From Tomocerus qinae (lineage: Eukaryota > Arthropoda > Collembola > Entomobryomorpha > Tomoceridae), in contig CM034548.1 of NCBI GenBank assembly GCA_020055645.1, positions 34,584,201-34,648,200 on the forward strand: 64,000 nt of DNA. Direction: 5' to 3'. Below are positions 1 through 11,503 of this stretch, in pieces; position 1 is the stretch's first letter, and every line of letters begins with the position of its first letter. Below the pieces are notes generated by a model. That model was not told where the DNA came from. It was given only the letters and a program-made list of their open reading frames with translations, and ran no database searches. The translations under genes and the position numbers were made by a program.

Positions 1-2340
1 CACGCCTTTAGTAGATAAAATGCCAAGTATCGGGGACGAAAAACTAAAGCTGACCATCTTTTGAATCAGGAAACAACATAGCAAACATATAAAGGAACAA
101 AAAGGTATCTTCTTGCTTTATTTTTATTTTGATTTAGCAATTTGTCCCACTTACTTAACTTATAATATGTCTACCCCCGTGCATGTGAATAAAAAGGTTA
201 AAAAGTGAAAAAGAACTGCTGCTAAAAGAAGCCTTTAAAAAAAGAAGGCGCCTTTTTGTTCGCTATTTGAAATGAGTCCAAATATTGGAAATGTGTATGG
301 TAGCCGAGGCAGCCTTAACTTGCTTACCTAATTCGAAGTTCAGTTTTCGTAGAACTCATACTCCACGGCGAAAATACTCAACACCAACCGAGACGGATAT
401 TTCTCAGGCTATGAAATATTATAGTCTATTCGCCGTTGTAAAATATATTATTCATATCAGAATTTTCCCATTATACCACAGATTCGTTGGTTACATTTAC
501 AACTGGAACCATGCGAACTCTTGTAAATATTTTTTTGTCGATTGCCTAATATTTTATGTACGCGGTTGCTTCTATAACATATTACATTTACCATATTTCT
601 TGATACTATTTTATTGCCATCATATATTATTATGTCCAAAATGTTCCATGTGCTCATGCAGCGTAGAAACAAAATACTACTATCAGACGGAAAAACGGTG
701 GGTTGTCAAAATTTGCAATGTCAGCTTCAAGATGGCGATGAAGTTTGTTTTTTAAATGTTCGGTGGGATAATATATAGGGCTTTAATGGAATAATCATCA
801 TCTAGAATAAATCTGTGGATCAAAAGAAGTGCTGGCAATGTCTTGTTGTATGCATAATAAATGAAGCACATTTGCAATGAGATTGATGGGAATGGGTTAC
901 TAATGCAATAAATGCAATTACGATAACGGTATAGAAAACGGAATACATATAAATGTCTACTTTATTTGAGAATACACTTTCCAAATACCTCAAATTGGAA
1001 GAGAGTTGACAAATACAAACGCAGTGAATGTATAAAGCAATTAATAGTAATTTGTGTATTTAACACTCATTTGAAAATAAACGATCCATTTGTAAATACG
1101 GGTACCCAGTGCCCAGCTTATAACATTAAATTAGCCACGAATTTATCCTGAGTGTACAGATATTCCCCTGCTAATGGCATAATGCAAAAATAGCGAAGCT
1201 TTCCTTTTTTCGTGTAGTATACGATTTATACGTATGCAAAATGGGAAATGGAACTGCCTGCATACAAAGTAATACATAATGTTATTATAGCAGTCTAGTA
1301 GGGTCTTTGGAAACTTAATAAATATACACAAAAGCAGATAGCGTAAAGTTTGAGTTGTGCAATATCATTATGTTCCCTGCTTCTTGATCTAAATTCTACA
1401 TTTTGGTTTGGCTGCGTTGAATAACTTTTCCCGTAGACACGCTTGTGTATTCTGATTGCGTAGGGCCAAAGCTAATTAATTTACTTTCATGATTTTCCAC
1501 TGCGATGCATTTTTCAATGCGAATGCTGCCACTCTCCTACAGTTAGATTCAGAATTTGTAATGGCCCTGTCTATCATTTTCATTTTGCTATCTCGTTGCT
1601 ATCTCCCAAGTTGAAATGGGCAACTGTATAATCTGTATAAACACATTTTCATCCTATTCAATAATAATCATGAACAACCTCATGCCAGGCAAAAATCTTT
1701 AAAAGAATTGGCATTTGGCTGTAGATCTTTTTGCAAATATTTTTTAACTTTAATATTTTAAGGCTCATTTTATATTGGGGACGTAAATCCCCAATTTAGA
1801 ACTCAAAATTTTGATTAACCCTAGAACATGACTGACTTCGTTCCAACTGAGATTTTTTTTAGTTTGGTGTCCCCACTGGACATAGATGCCGTATAATCTC
1901 AGGATTCTTTGTTATATTTGTTAAGACTGTATTTCTTTAGATATATTTTTGAAGTTTTAATTGAAGTACAGTGGCTTTCAGTCATTTTAGTACCACAATA
2001 CCGGAGTTCCACCTCGATTCGATCTTCTATTGGTTGATATTTTTTGAAACCCAGTCATCTATCTGATTGGTTATGGCTATAACGAATATTTCATGGATTC
2101 CCTAAATAAAATGTTGGCAAAACTTGACAAATTTTACAAAATATAATACAATTAATGAAATATTCTACACAGAATGCACACAAAGACTTTACAAGGTGCT
2201 AGGTACAACTAAGTACGTATAAAGTCATTATTATTCTATTTTATGAATCATTTACCACCTAAACAACATGAGGTGGAATTTCCATGATATACACATAGTA
2301 ATTTAAAACCATTAAATTGAAATTATTGACTGAATTAACA
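1..2340. other. No recognised gene
   Basis: AT-rich sequence with short overlapping ORFs on both strands. Apart from the 156-codon ORF at 285-755 I see no family, repeat or RNA gene. Confidence 0.5.
285..755 (+). CDS. Unrecognised 156-codon ORF
   Basis: This is the longest plus-strand open frame in the gene-poor left part. It starts with two near-adjacent ATG codons (MEMCM). The product is rich in Tyr, Phe, Ile and Cys, with several hydrophobic stretches from residue 45 on. I recognise no family, and composition alone could produce it. It may be a chance ORF; no splice signals or promoter clearly support it. Confidence 0.1.
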   Translation: MEMCMVAEAALTCLPNSKFSFRRTHTPRRKYSTPTETDISQAMKYYSLFAVVKYIIHIRIFPLYHRFVGYIYNWNHANSCKYFFVDCLIFYVRGCFYNILHLPYFLILFYCHHILLCPKCSMCSCSVETKYYYQTEKRWVVKICNVSFKMAMKFVF

Positions 2341-2891
2341 ACAAATACACAGTCTATGTTTCTTAAATACGCATTGAGGAGGGAGGGCTTTATGGGTTGA
2401 ATTCCCTCCACGATATTCAAGAAAAAAATATTTTCTCAAAATAACAATATTTTGCGCTCCGCGCGATTATTTGCCATTTTTAGGCTATTTTGACTCATTT
2501 TCTTCAAAAAATGCCAAAATTTTTCTCGGTTGGGAATTAAAGTTTATGGCACACACAAGAATTTTGTATGGCAAGAAATTTTAGTAAGTATGGTGTGTTA
2601 GAAAACCGTGTGAATTTTTCCGGTAGTTACGGGAATATTGTATGGTTATAAGAGTGTTGTGTGACGAAGAATGGTGAACATGACAATGAAAATGTAAATA
2701 TTTCAACATTGCAGTTAATAGGTCACAAATTGCTGTCTTTTGCTTAGAATTCGTCGTTTTTCATCTTTTTTCGGAAGGTAAGGTACTTTTGCAACTTATA
2801 TTTATTATAACTGTTTGGAAGCATAAAATAAGATGAATGACATACGCTTTGACCCTAAATAACTTTTGAACGGTATGACGAGATATTCAGA

Positions 2892-3103
2892 CGAGATAGA
2901 TACCGATGGAAAGACCAAGCGATTACTTAGAAGTGAACTAAACATCAATACTAACAAATAACTAGAACTAGGTAAAAAGTTGCTTGGACAAAAATAAGTG
3001 AATTCGTACTCCCGTAGGTGACTAAATGCCACTTTGATATTTAATAAAGTTTCAATTATTACTTCTAGGTAATCGCTTGGTCTTTCTATCGGTATCTATC
3101 TCG
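2892..3103. repeat. Inverted repeat, 43-nt arms
   Basis: Positions 2892-2934 and 3061-3103 are reverse complements at 41 of 43 positions, separated by 126 nt. Both differences would be G.U pairs in a plus-strand transcript. The arms have no recognisable coding content. The pair sits beside the GC-rich mobile-element-like sequence at 3179-3233, so it may belong to a degraded transposon. Confidence 0.75.
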
Positions 3104-3178
3104 GTTCTGTATACGTGCTTGACTACTACATATGTTTTTCAGAAATAAAATTGTTGAATTTTATTTTCGGGCGAATAG

Positions 3179-3233
3179 GGGCGGCATTTTCTACTTCGCA
3201 CTGGGCGGCATTTGGCCTAGGGACGGCCCTTCT
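3179..3233. mobile_element. GC-rich transposon-end-like relic
   Basis: An island of GC in AT-rich DNA. GGGCGGCATTT occurs twice (3179-3189 and 3203-3213), followed by GGCCTAGGGACGGCCCT. Read on the minus strand, the start AGGGCCGTCCCTAGG resembles the GC-rich ends of hAT-type DNA transposons. I found no partner terminus, target-site duplication or transposase in the window, so this is at most a fragment. Confidence 0.3.
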
Positions 3234-3239
3234 TAAGCT

Positions 3240-6200
3240 GTATCTGATATAACCACTTTGTCACCTTTTAACCTGGCGATTCCTATAACATGCTTGCAAA
3301 TGTTTTTTTAGGAATTGTGGGCAAGTACAAATTGAAATAGAGGTTGTCGGGTAATCTGGATGTATATTATCTTCCTAGTTTGTTCGGACAATAAGGAATC
3401 GTTAAACAAGCGCCAATGTTCCATTATATCTACCGAGGAATATTTCGCGATAATTTCTGGAGTGACGGGTGGCATTTAGACTTAAACGCAGCAGTGTAGC
3501 ATTACTCCGTTCTCATTAGTTTCTAGCACTTTAGGATGAGTCTGTAACCAGTGGTATGCTTTCACTTGTTCATATAGGGAAATTGTAGCTGCTGTGGCAA
3601 CTCGTTTACAATTCATGTAGCTCGGACCCTCTTTATTTACTCTTGGTACTCTTATTAGTACCATACATTATTCCCTTAACTACCAGAAAGTTTTACACGG
3701 TTTCCTACAACACACCATACAAAGTACGACTGTTTACTAATATTTCTTGCCATACAAAATTCCTGTGTGCCATAAGAATTCCATTTTTCCATTCTAAATT
3801 GCATGGTCATTTGAAACTTAAGTAAATAATGTGAACAATAACCTGAAATATATAATTACTTAATTTTTTAAATCCAATAACAGCATTATTTCAAAGCGCT
3901 CGAGAATCAGAAAATAAATGTTTGATTAATCAATACCTACTACCTACTGAATGTGATTCCGCTGATTCCATGAGCAAAAGTTGCGTTACAGTACAGAGCA
4001 GGAGTACCTATGAATAAATAGTAGAATAGACAAAGAGTGTTGCTGAAAATCGACGGTAGATTGAGCACAAGAAGTGGTTTTCTGTTAAAAAGACCATTAC
4101 ATACCACAGATAGGGTTTGGAGGAGAGGAGAAAGTACAACTGATGAAAATAAATCAGTGTTCAACGGTATATTATTATCTTACCTTCTGGCTGGATCGTC
4201 AGATGCCCTTTATGAATTAGAATTGTCGAGGAATTACCTATAACTCTGAAATTCCCTGAAAAAATTCAGCGAAGTAGTAAACAGTAGTAAATAAACGAGT
4301 GGTCAGTATTGAATGTACTTACCTTCAAGTTAATTAATTTAGAAATATATTTCCATGTAAATAGATATTTTAATGACTCAGACTTTTAGTCGGTTGGGTA
4401 TTTCAATTATATGACAATAAAGAACCCACTAAATGAATTGTAGTACAAAACTGAAAAATATCATTGTTTCACACCTTCCTGCAATATTTACTGCCAACTT
4501 ACTATATAACTTTTGGTCCTTGATGAGTATAATATTATACTATACCAATATCCAGCATTTTGTTAAATGGTTAAAGTAAAAGACTACAGATTTTAAGCAA
4601 TTGAAAAAATTACAGTGTGACCAAAGAATAATTAAATAAACCAGTAATATTCCTTTGTGACAATTAGTAATAAATATCTCTAATTATATTAAAATAAACG
4701 AAGCCATTTATTATTAAATTGATTAATTTCATTCCACAAAGCGTGCATTGTGAAATTGACTGAATGGAATTTAGAGCTAATGATAAATTGCTGTATCCAG
4801 CCACACGACAGGGCTGTATCTAAGATGGTCTCATTTTAAAGCACCACACTTCTGTGTTAACCAAATATTGTGGGGATAGCTGTATGAATAAAGAAAGTTA
4901 GACTTTCTCCTTTGTCCACTCAACAGTCCAAATTGCCTAATTTTGTGGAAAAGGGAATAGCCAAAACTTCATCTTCCCATTTGATTTATGAACACGGTTT
5001 TATTTAAATATCTACCACCACAACAGAATGGATCGTAACTAATGACTGTCACAATACGTATCTGAATGAAACCCCTACAAGAGCACAATTGAAATTTATG
5101 CTAGTATAAACGCTCTTTAAATGTTTTCATATTTCATTATAGAGATATAAATAGTTGGAGAAAACAGGAATCTTCAATTTGCAATGCCATTTTGTTGTGA
5201 CAGCACCAAATCTTTAAATGTTTATCGTCATCTCAATTAATGTCTGCAATGTATTAATTATAACGTCATTAATTCATTATAAAAACAAAATTATTATGTG
5301 TCATCATTTAGTCAATTAAAGACAAATTTTAATAGATTATTCAAATTAAGAACTAGTTGGGAAATATCCAAATTTTCAAAAAAATGATGTTCCGAGATAC
5401 ACAATCATATTAAAATTGTGCAATGAAGTGAGAAGGAAACTTTAGGAAAAGATTTTTCTGTAGGTTGCAACCAAGTCTTAGATTCGTACTTGGTTACTAC
5501 ATTCCAAGACACGATTTGGTATTCGAATCATGAAGTGTATCATGCATCTCAAGATAAGATACTCTAGAGGGAAACGAGACCACAGAACGGACCGTGACTA
5601 CACTAAACTACAATGCATTGCAGTGAGAAATTGTGTTGGTGGTCTGACTGGCATGAGACCTAAATGTAGATCGCAAAATCCTAAAATCCCAAAACTCATA
5701 TCCTTCAGTAGTAAAATAGCCAGTAAAAGGGTACAGCATAAAGTCTTGACGGAATGTACTTCAGGATTGCTTTCTGCAACCAAAATAATAGCACAGCACA
5801 AGTAAAACTACATACTTACTAAAACAATGACGCCTAATAAAGGACAGACGAGCTGAAGGTCAGTATTTGAATTTCAATGCTGAGAATGCAAGGAAAGCCG
5901 TCAAATAACAACCCAAAGGACTTGCTATTTAGAATAATGTAAATCTATTGTTGAATATTACATTATAAAAGCTAAATTCCTAATGCCCGAGTCTTAGTAT
6001 CTCCAAAAGCAACAGAGAAAACAATAACAGCGTAAAAATTTTACTTAATTAAAAAATTTCATGAACAATAACAATTCATTGAAATAAAATAATACAGGAA
6101 ATCAGAAAATTGGTCCTAATGATTTACCATCTAAATACTTAAAGGTACTATTACTATAGCAGTTCAATTTAGACAGTATACTCCAGTCATGATTTTATGC

Positions 6201-8425
6201 TACTAAATTGAATACTTTCAATTATTTGATCATTGCCCTAAAAACAATGCGGCCGCCCTTTGGGAGAAATTAATGGGAATAATAATTCTTTTACTTGAAG
6301 TTAAATGAGAAAAAGCGGTTAGTTATGTTATAATTGTATTACAGGTATACCATGAATGGTGTTGGGTTGGATGGAAGACAACATAAATTTCCATAGGAGT
6401 GTTAGTTTTAGTCTATCGGAGTTCCTGCGGTAGTTAAGTAAATTAACGATTAAATGAACGTATGTAGTTAGTTGCTCTGTAATGGGATATTAACATTAAG
6501 GTATACTCTCTGCTGAAATGAGACGATAATAAATACGGGTTATAAAATACCTGCTGTCCTTCTTTGTTTGCAACGAAATTATGAACGTGTAATATTCTGT
6601 ATACATTCGATAGAGACATTTCATATGATTGTGCAATATTGTTCAGATTAAGGATTTTACGAACCCTTTTATAGATTGTTCATAGTGAAATAGATGGGAA
6701 ATATCTTGTGGAAGCTGCAGGCAACAAAATTAGTAGTAAAATAATAACTGCTGACTCGACGAATATTATTATCGTCGCACAATAAAGCTGGAAACCAATC
6801 GCAATGGAATAATAGATGTTTTTACTAAGGTCAATAAAACAGGATAACTCTGGCATTTCTACTTTATTCATTATAATATTTGGCAATTTATTATCTTACT
6901 GCTCGTTGTCTTACGTGCTTATTAAGTAATATAGATATATTATCCTATACCTACACTTGTATATATAAATAGTTGTAAATATTGTAAATATAGTATTTAT
7001 ATGAAATGCAAAGAATGGTTGAAAAGCTTCTTTATGACTTATTGGCCAGTTGGATTGACGAATTTCATCTTTATACTTGTCCCTGTGAGTGTATGTCGTA
7101 TCTTGTGTTTCTAAATGTGTGTCGAGTATTAACTAATGCTTATCGTTAGCTGTGCGGTTGGGTAATCCACTCCAGGATATTAAAATTCAGTAGGAAATTC
7201 ACTACAGACCCCGATACAATTCAAGGACGTTGAACAACTGCAAGAATAATAGACTTGACTTGACTACCAATATTATCCGTTTTTCATTGAGTGGGAGAGT
7301 TTGCTGGAGAGAAGGACGGAGATTTTCTTTATCTACCAACCCGTACATACTATACGTATTCATGCAACACATTTTTGGTCCTACTATATATCTGCAGTAG
7401 ATGGGAAAAGTATAGCTCTTTGAATTTCAATGACACACTTGCCATTTGCATTTTGCTTTTCTACCACAGTAATAAAATATTATGTACATTGCAACAACTT
7501 TACTTGCTTCATTCTACACCGACTCACATTTCCAGTCCATACGAAACGCACAGTTGCCGACAAAGTATAAAGCCAACTATTGGAGAAGACCAAAGACAAC
7601 GATTTGCTAAATAAGTACAATCAATTCTCACTTCAACCCTACAATACGGACTCTTGAGTATATTTAGGTACTGGCTTTCTCTTCCACAAGCTATTTAAGC
7701 AAATCTAATTCTTTTTACATAAATTTACACTTTCATACTTAGGAAATAAAATGGTTATGCAGTTAGTGCTGATTTCTCTGCTTTGTCTCAGATATAACCT
7801 TGCTGATAGTATTAATTTAATATGTTTCTTTTTGCAACACTTTTGAAATCAGGAAAAATAAAATATTTACATACACTCCAAGTTTTATTCTGTAAGTTCA
7901 AAAAACTTCTACGTCTCCTTTTAGATCTACAATGGGACCTTGTCCGATTTTCTACTATTAAAAGTTCTCCGAATTAGAAATCCAAGAATTATGTCTATGC
8001 AGTTTGAAAGAGTTAAGTATACAGTTGCTGAGTCACACTTCACCCCCATTTTGTCAACTCCATAACCTATTCCATTCCTAAACTTCTGTTGGCGAAAACT
8101 TGTCTTTCACTTTTCCTTTCTTACTTCCTTCCAGGTTTACCATTAAACGTTTAAAGATCAAGACGAGTTATCTGTACATCGGAATTAGTTATCATATCCA
8201 TAAGCTTAATTTGACCATCTTTCGCATTTAAGTAACAATTACTGCTTAGAGTGACACATTTATTCAGGCTATGTCAATTTGGAGTGATTAAGTCGCATTT
8301 CCGACACCAATTAAAAATTAGAGATGTAACTTAGAATATACATAACGAAAAGGATATTGAAAGTAACAGAATCCCACAAAAATATGGCAAAAGGTCAGGA
8401 GTCAGGAGTAGGAATGGGACATGGC
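3240..8425. other. No recognised gene
   Basis: AT-rich intergenic or intronic DNA. The small open frames here (for example the 91-codon basic ORF at 5530-5805) have no recognisable domains. A NotI site, GCGGCCGC, at about 6249 is a lone GC spot. Confidence 0.45.
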
Positions 8426-8430
8426 AGGCA

Positions 8431-8610
8431 TCCCAAATTTTCCATTATTCAAGGTAACTAGCTTCACCAAATTTCCAGGTTTTGGCTCCGCCACAAGCCA
8501 CTCCCCTTTGGGGCGCTGTAATTTTTAAGCGTAAAATCTATTCCGCCCATTTTGGAGGCGGAGGAAGGTTTTCCAGGGGAAGCTGGTTACTGAGTTCCCG
8601 AAAATTTAGA
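8431..8610. mobile_element. Diverged snap-back (MITE-like) element
   Basis: The left arm (about 8431-8495) and right arm (about 8545-8610) are imperfect reverse complements. The conserved pieces are TAACTAGCTTCACC against the complement of GGGGAAGCTGGTTA, CTCCGCC against GGCGGAG, and outer AAATTTT tracts. The middle is GC-rich, unlike its surroundings. This is the shape of an old non-autonomous foldback element. No target-site duplication is clear. Confidence 0.4.
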
Positions 8611-9252
8611 ATGCTTGAGAAATAGAATAAAACCTTCCACTCTTCACATTTTTACAGGCGTTTAACGGGGTTTGTCTCTCCTTGAAGCAGTTTACGAAAT
8701 TGATAACTACGGTAGCGTCTCATCTAATAGTATCAGCCTAAATCAAGGATTTTTCTCCTTGTGCCGTATGTAGGCAATTAATAAAATGGAATAAAACACA
8801 TTCCGACCGACGTCCTATAACATGAGTGGTAGGAATAGGAAAGGTTTCTATCCCGATCCATTTATCTGCCATGCCAACTTGCCAACTGTAGTAATCATGT
8901 CGCAGTAATGGATTCCTAGATTTACTAAGATTGAAAGCAAAAAAGTCTTGTTTCAATTATAGCCTCCCTATTTATTTAATCGAGGAACTTAAAAGACCTT
9001 CGGTGCTTCCTTTTTAGATGCAAAAATTTAAAATGGATCATTTTCCTGTTTCTTTCGGCTTATAGAGTTTAGGTTTCACCGATTAAAAGACTCCTTTAAT
9101 TAACAAATTTCACAACTCTTTGCATCTTATATCGGGCATCGACCACTAACAACTACTAACAAAACATTAATAATATTTAATTTAAGGTCCACGTCCACAT
9201 GTTTTGATGCTTAACTAGTTTATAACCCTTTTGATATCTTCTACTGTCTTAG

Positions 9253-9276
9253 GTCGAGCAAAATTTGTCATCGCCG
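9253..9276 (+). other. Candidate 24-nt micro-exon
   Basis: A pyrimidine-rich tract ending in CTTAG is followed by exactly 24 nt and then a consensus donor, CCG/gtaagtaag. The length is a multiple of three and frame 1 is open (VEQNLSSP). There is no homology to assign, and chance pairing of splice motifs is possible. Confidence 0.2.
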
Positions 9277-10189
9277 GTAAGTAAGCAATGCCCTTGAAGC
9301 TCTTGTTTTCATAATTTTTAAATACATTCCCATTTTTATGAATTTACTCGGAAGTATAAGTGAATTCCAATTAATTATAGTTGTATGCAGCAATAAAATA
9401 TGTAATAAAGTAGTATTTATTCTACAAAATTAGATAGTTCGAAATTTCAAAAGTTAATAAGCATTTTAATGTAAATGTTGTTATTGGGCATTTTTTTATA
9501 GTAAGATCACCAGAAACGGGTAAAATCGTTTTTTAAAATGATGAAAATGTAAATGCAACACAAAGCTGCTATCTCTGAGTGAACAGTAATTGTGCTTCTT
9601 GTATAATACCCGACAGTAATACAATATAGGTAGATAAAGTCTCCCGTTTCCTCATCCGTAACTATTGCTCGCTCGAAAATACTGCCAGGATACTAATTGG
9701 AATCGAATTATGTTATCTTGAGCGAATTCGATGAAATAGACACTATAAATGTCATTTGTAATAGAATCTGCTACTGGATGGTTTTATTCGGTGAGTGAGA
9801 TGCATGATGGCTCGTAAAAATGCTCAAAGTCATGAATGAATAATCTGCTCTTATTTCCATATTATTTGTAACATGTCGAAAGGGAAACGGAAATTAAACA
9901 TTAATTCAATGTAAAATTTCTTTGTGAAGAGGGAGAGTGTAATGATATTCAGAATAATGATTACCATTTAGGTTGCCGTTTCTTTTTTACTTTGTACACA
10001 TTTGAATGACATTATTCTAGAAAATAGAAATGCTGCTTTTATGTGGTCGGAAGAAAATGTACGAGTTGAATCGAAATGGTCGCTGTTTGTACCAAGACAG
10101 AACTAATGGGAATAAAATTGCAGAGAGGAGCAGAAGACGGCAAAGAGAGGAAATGAGATCGTCACTGGATTTCCATGCATTTGTTAGTA

Positions 10190-10377
10190 ATCTAGCTTCT
10201 ACCTGTTGCTCTGCATTCTGTAGCTCTCTCTGTCTCCTTCCCTGTACACGTCTCCTATTTATTTACTCACCTACCTACCTATACCTATTTATTAATCAAT
10301 TTCACTGTCTCCAACTCTCCAAATCTCTCTACGTGCTTTTCTAGTCTTACTACCTTGGACTATTGCACAATTCAGTG
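10190..10377 (+). other. Putative pyrimidine-rich leader or 33-nt micro-exon
   Basis: A CT-rich, ATG-free stretch ends at a strong donor, TTCAGTG/gtaagtatt (after 10377). A pyrimidine tract and AG at 10343-10344 would define a 33-nt exon (10345-10377, a multiple of three). Alternatively the whole CT-rich block is one leader exon. No protein family is recognisable. Confidence 0.22.
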
Positions 10378-11436
10378 GTAAGTATTGGTTTCCCGTGCAA
10401 TCTTGTAATTCTAATCTGGAATCGAAAATCCAACTCTGTCATTGCCTTAGATTTCCTCACGCTATTCGTCTATTTCTCTATGGAAAGTGTTTTAATTGAT
10501 CTTTCACAAATATTTACTTATGTACCTAATATCCTGATGTCCATGTAAGTCTTACAGATGATAGACATGCCGAAACGTGTTCATTCACTATAGATTGCCA
10601 ATTATTTCAAGTTTAAATACAATGTAAAACATTCATAGTAGAAAACATTCATGAATAAATAAATTTTTTGCAATAAAATTCAAAAATCAAGTTGTGAATT
10701 ATGATTTATTCATCATTAATTATTTTTTAATGGCATAAATATTAAATGCAAAATATATGCTTATTGGACTACATGCATGTAGAAATTTAATAAGATTATG
10801 TTAAAAATTGGGCTTTATGGTTAAATTAATAGTGTTCTTCTGCTAAAAATAGATTGTTCCAGATAGCCCAAGATAATTAACTTCGTTAGACCTTTGGTTG
10901 GTATCAATAGTGATAGAATGTCTATTTAGACGCAGACATAGACAATAAATGCGTCTGATGTGCGTATTCGTAAAAGGAGACATAGGTATTACTTGAAATA
11001 AAGGAGTGAGATGAAATAACATAGACACCGCAAGGCTATTGATCTCCCTAGTATTGTACTAATACTAATGTTTGAATATGTTTAATGAAGTGAATCTTGT
11101 GATACAAAAACAAAACGTTGTGTGAGCCATGGCTTTATATGGAGAGAATCGAGCAAGAAAATTGCGATAGCTATAAGAGAAAAGGGCAGTAAAAGGATTT
11201 ATTCCTTTCCCCCTACTCAACTACTCCCTACCACTACTAGTATTATATGCTTTCACATAAATGGGCATCACCGTAAATACCAGGCTGATACGAGTTTTAT
11301 TTTAGACAGGAATATAAAGTATATTTTGTTATATCTAAGCATAGACCTGGGATTATAGAAGGGAAATACGTTTTGGGCATATAATTTGTTTTCATTCATA
11401 TAAATAGTATATATTCGTCGCTATAAATTCCCTTAG

Positions 11437-11503
11437 GTGTGAGTCGTGTGCAGGTGAAAACAATCACGTCAGCTCGCAGCCCTTTCCCAAAGGGCTAATT
11501 ACG
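11437..11503 (+). other. Candidate 67-nt exon carrying a hairpin
   Basis: TTCCCTTAG precedes and gtaagaacg follows a 67-nt segment that is clearly richer in GC than its flanks. One frame is open throughout (begins CESCAGENN) and stays open beyond the donor to about 11640. A perfect 8-bp stem with a 3-nt loop (AGCCCTTT/AAAGGGCT, 11478-11496) lies inside. A second donor, gtaagtatc, follows at about 11530. The protein is not recognised. Confidence 0.22.
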
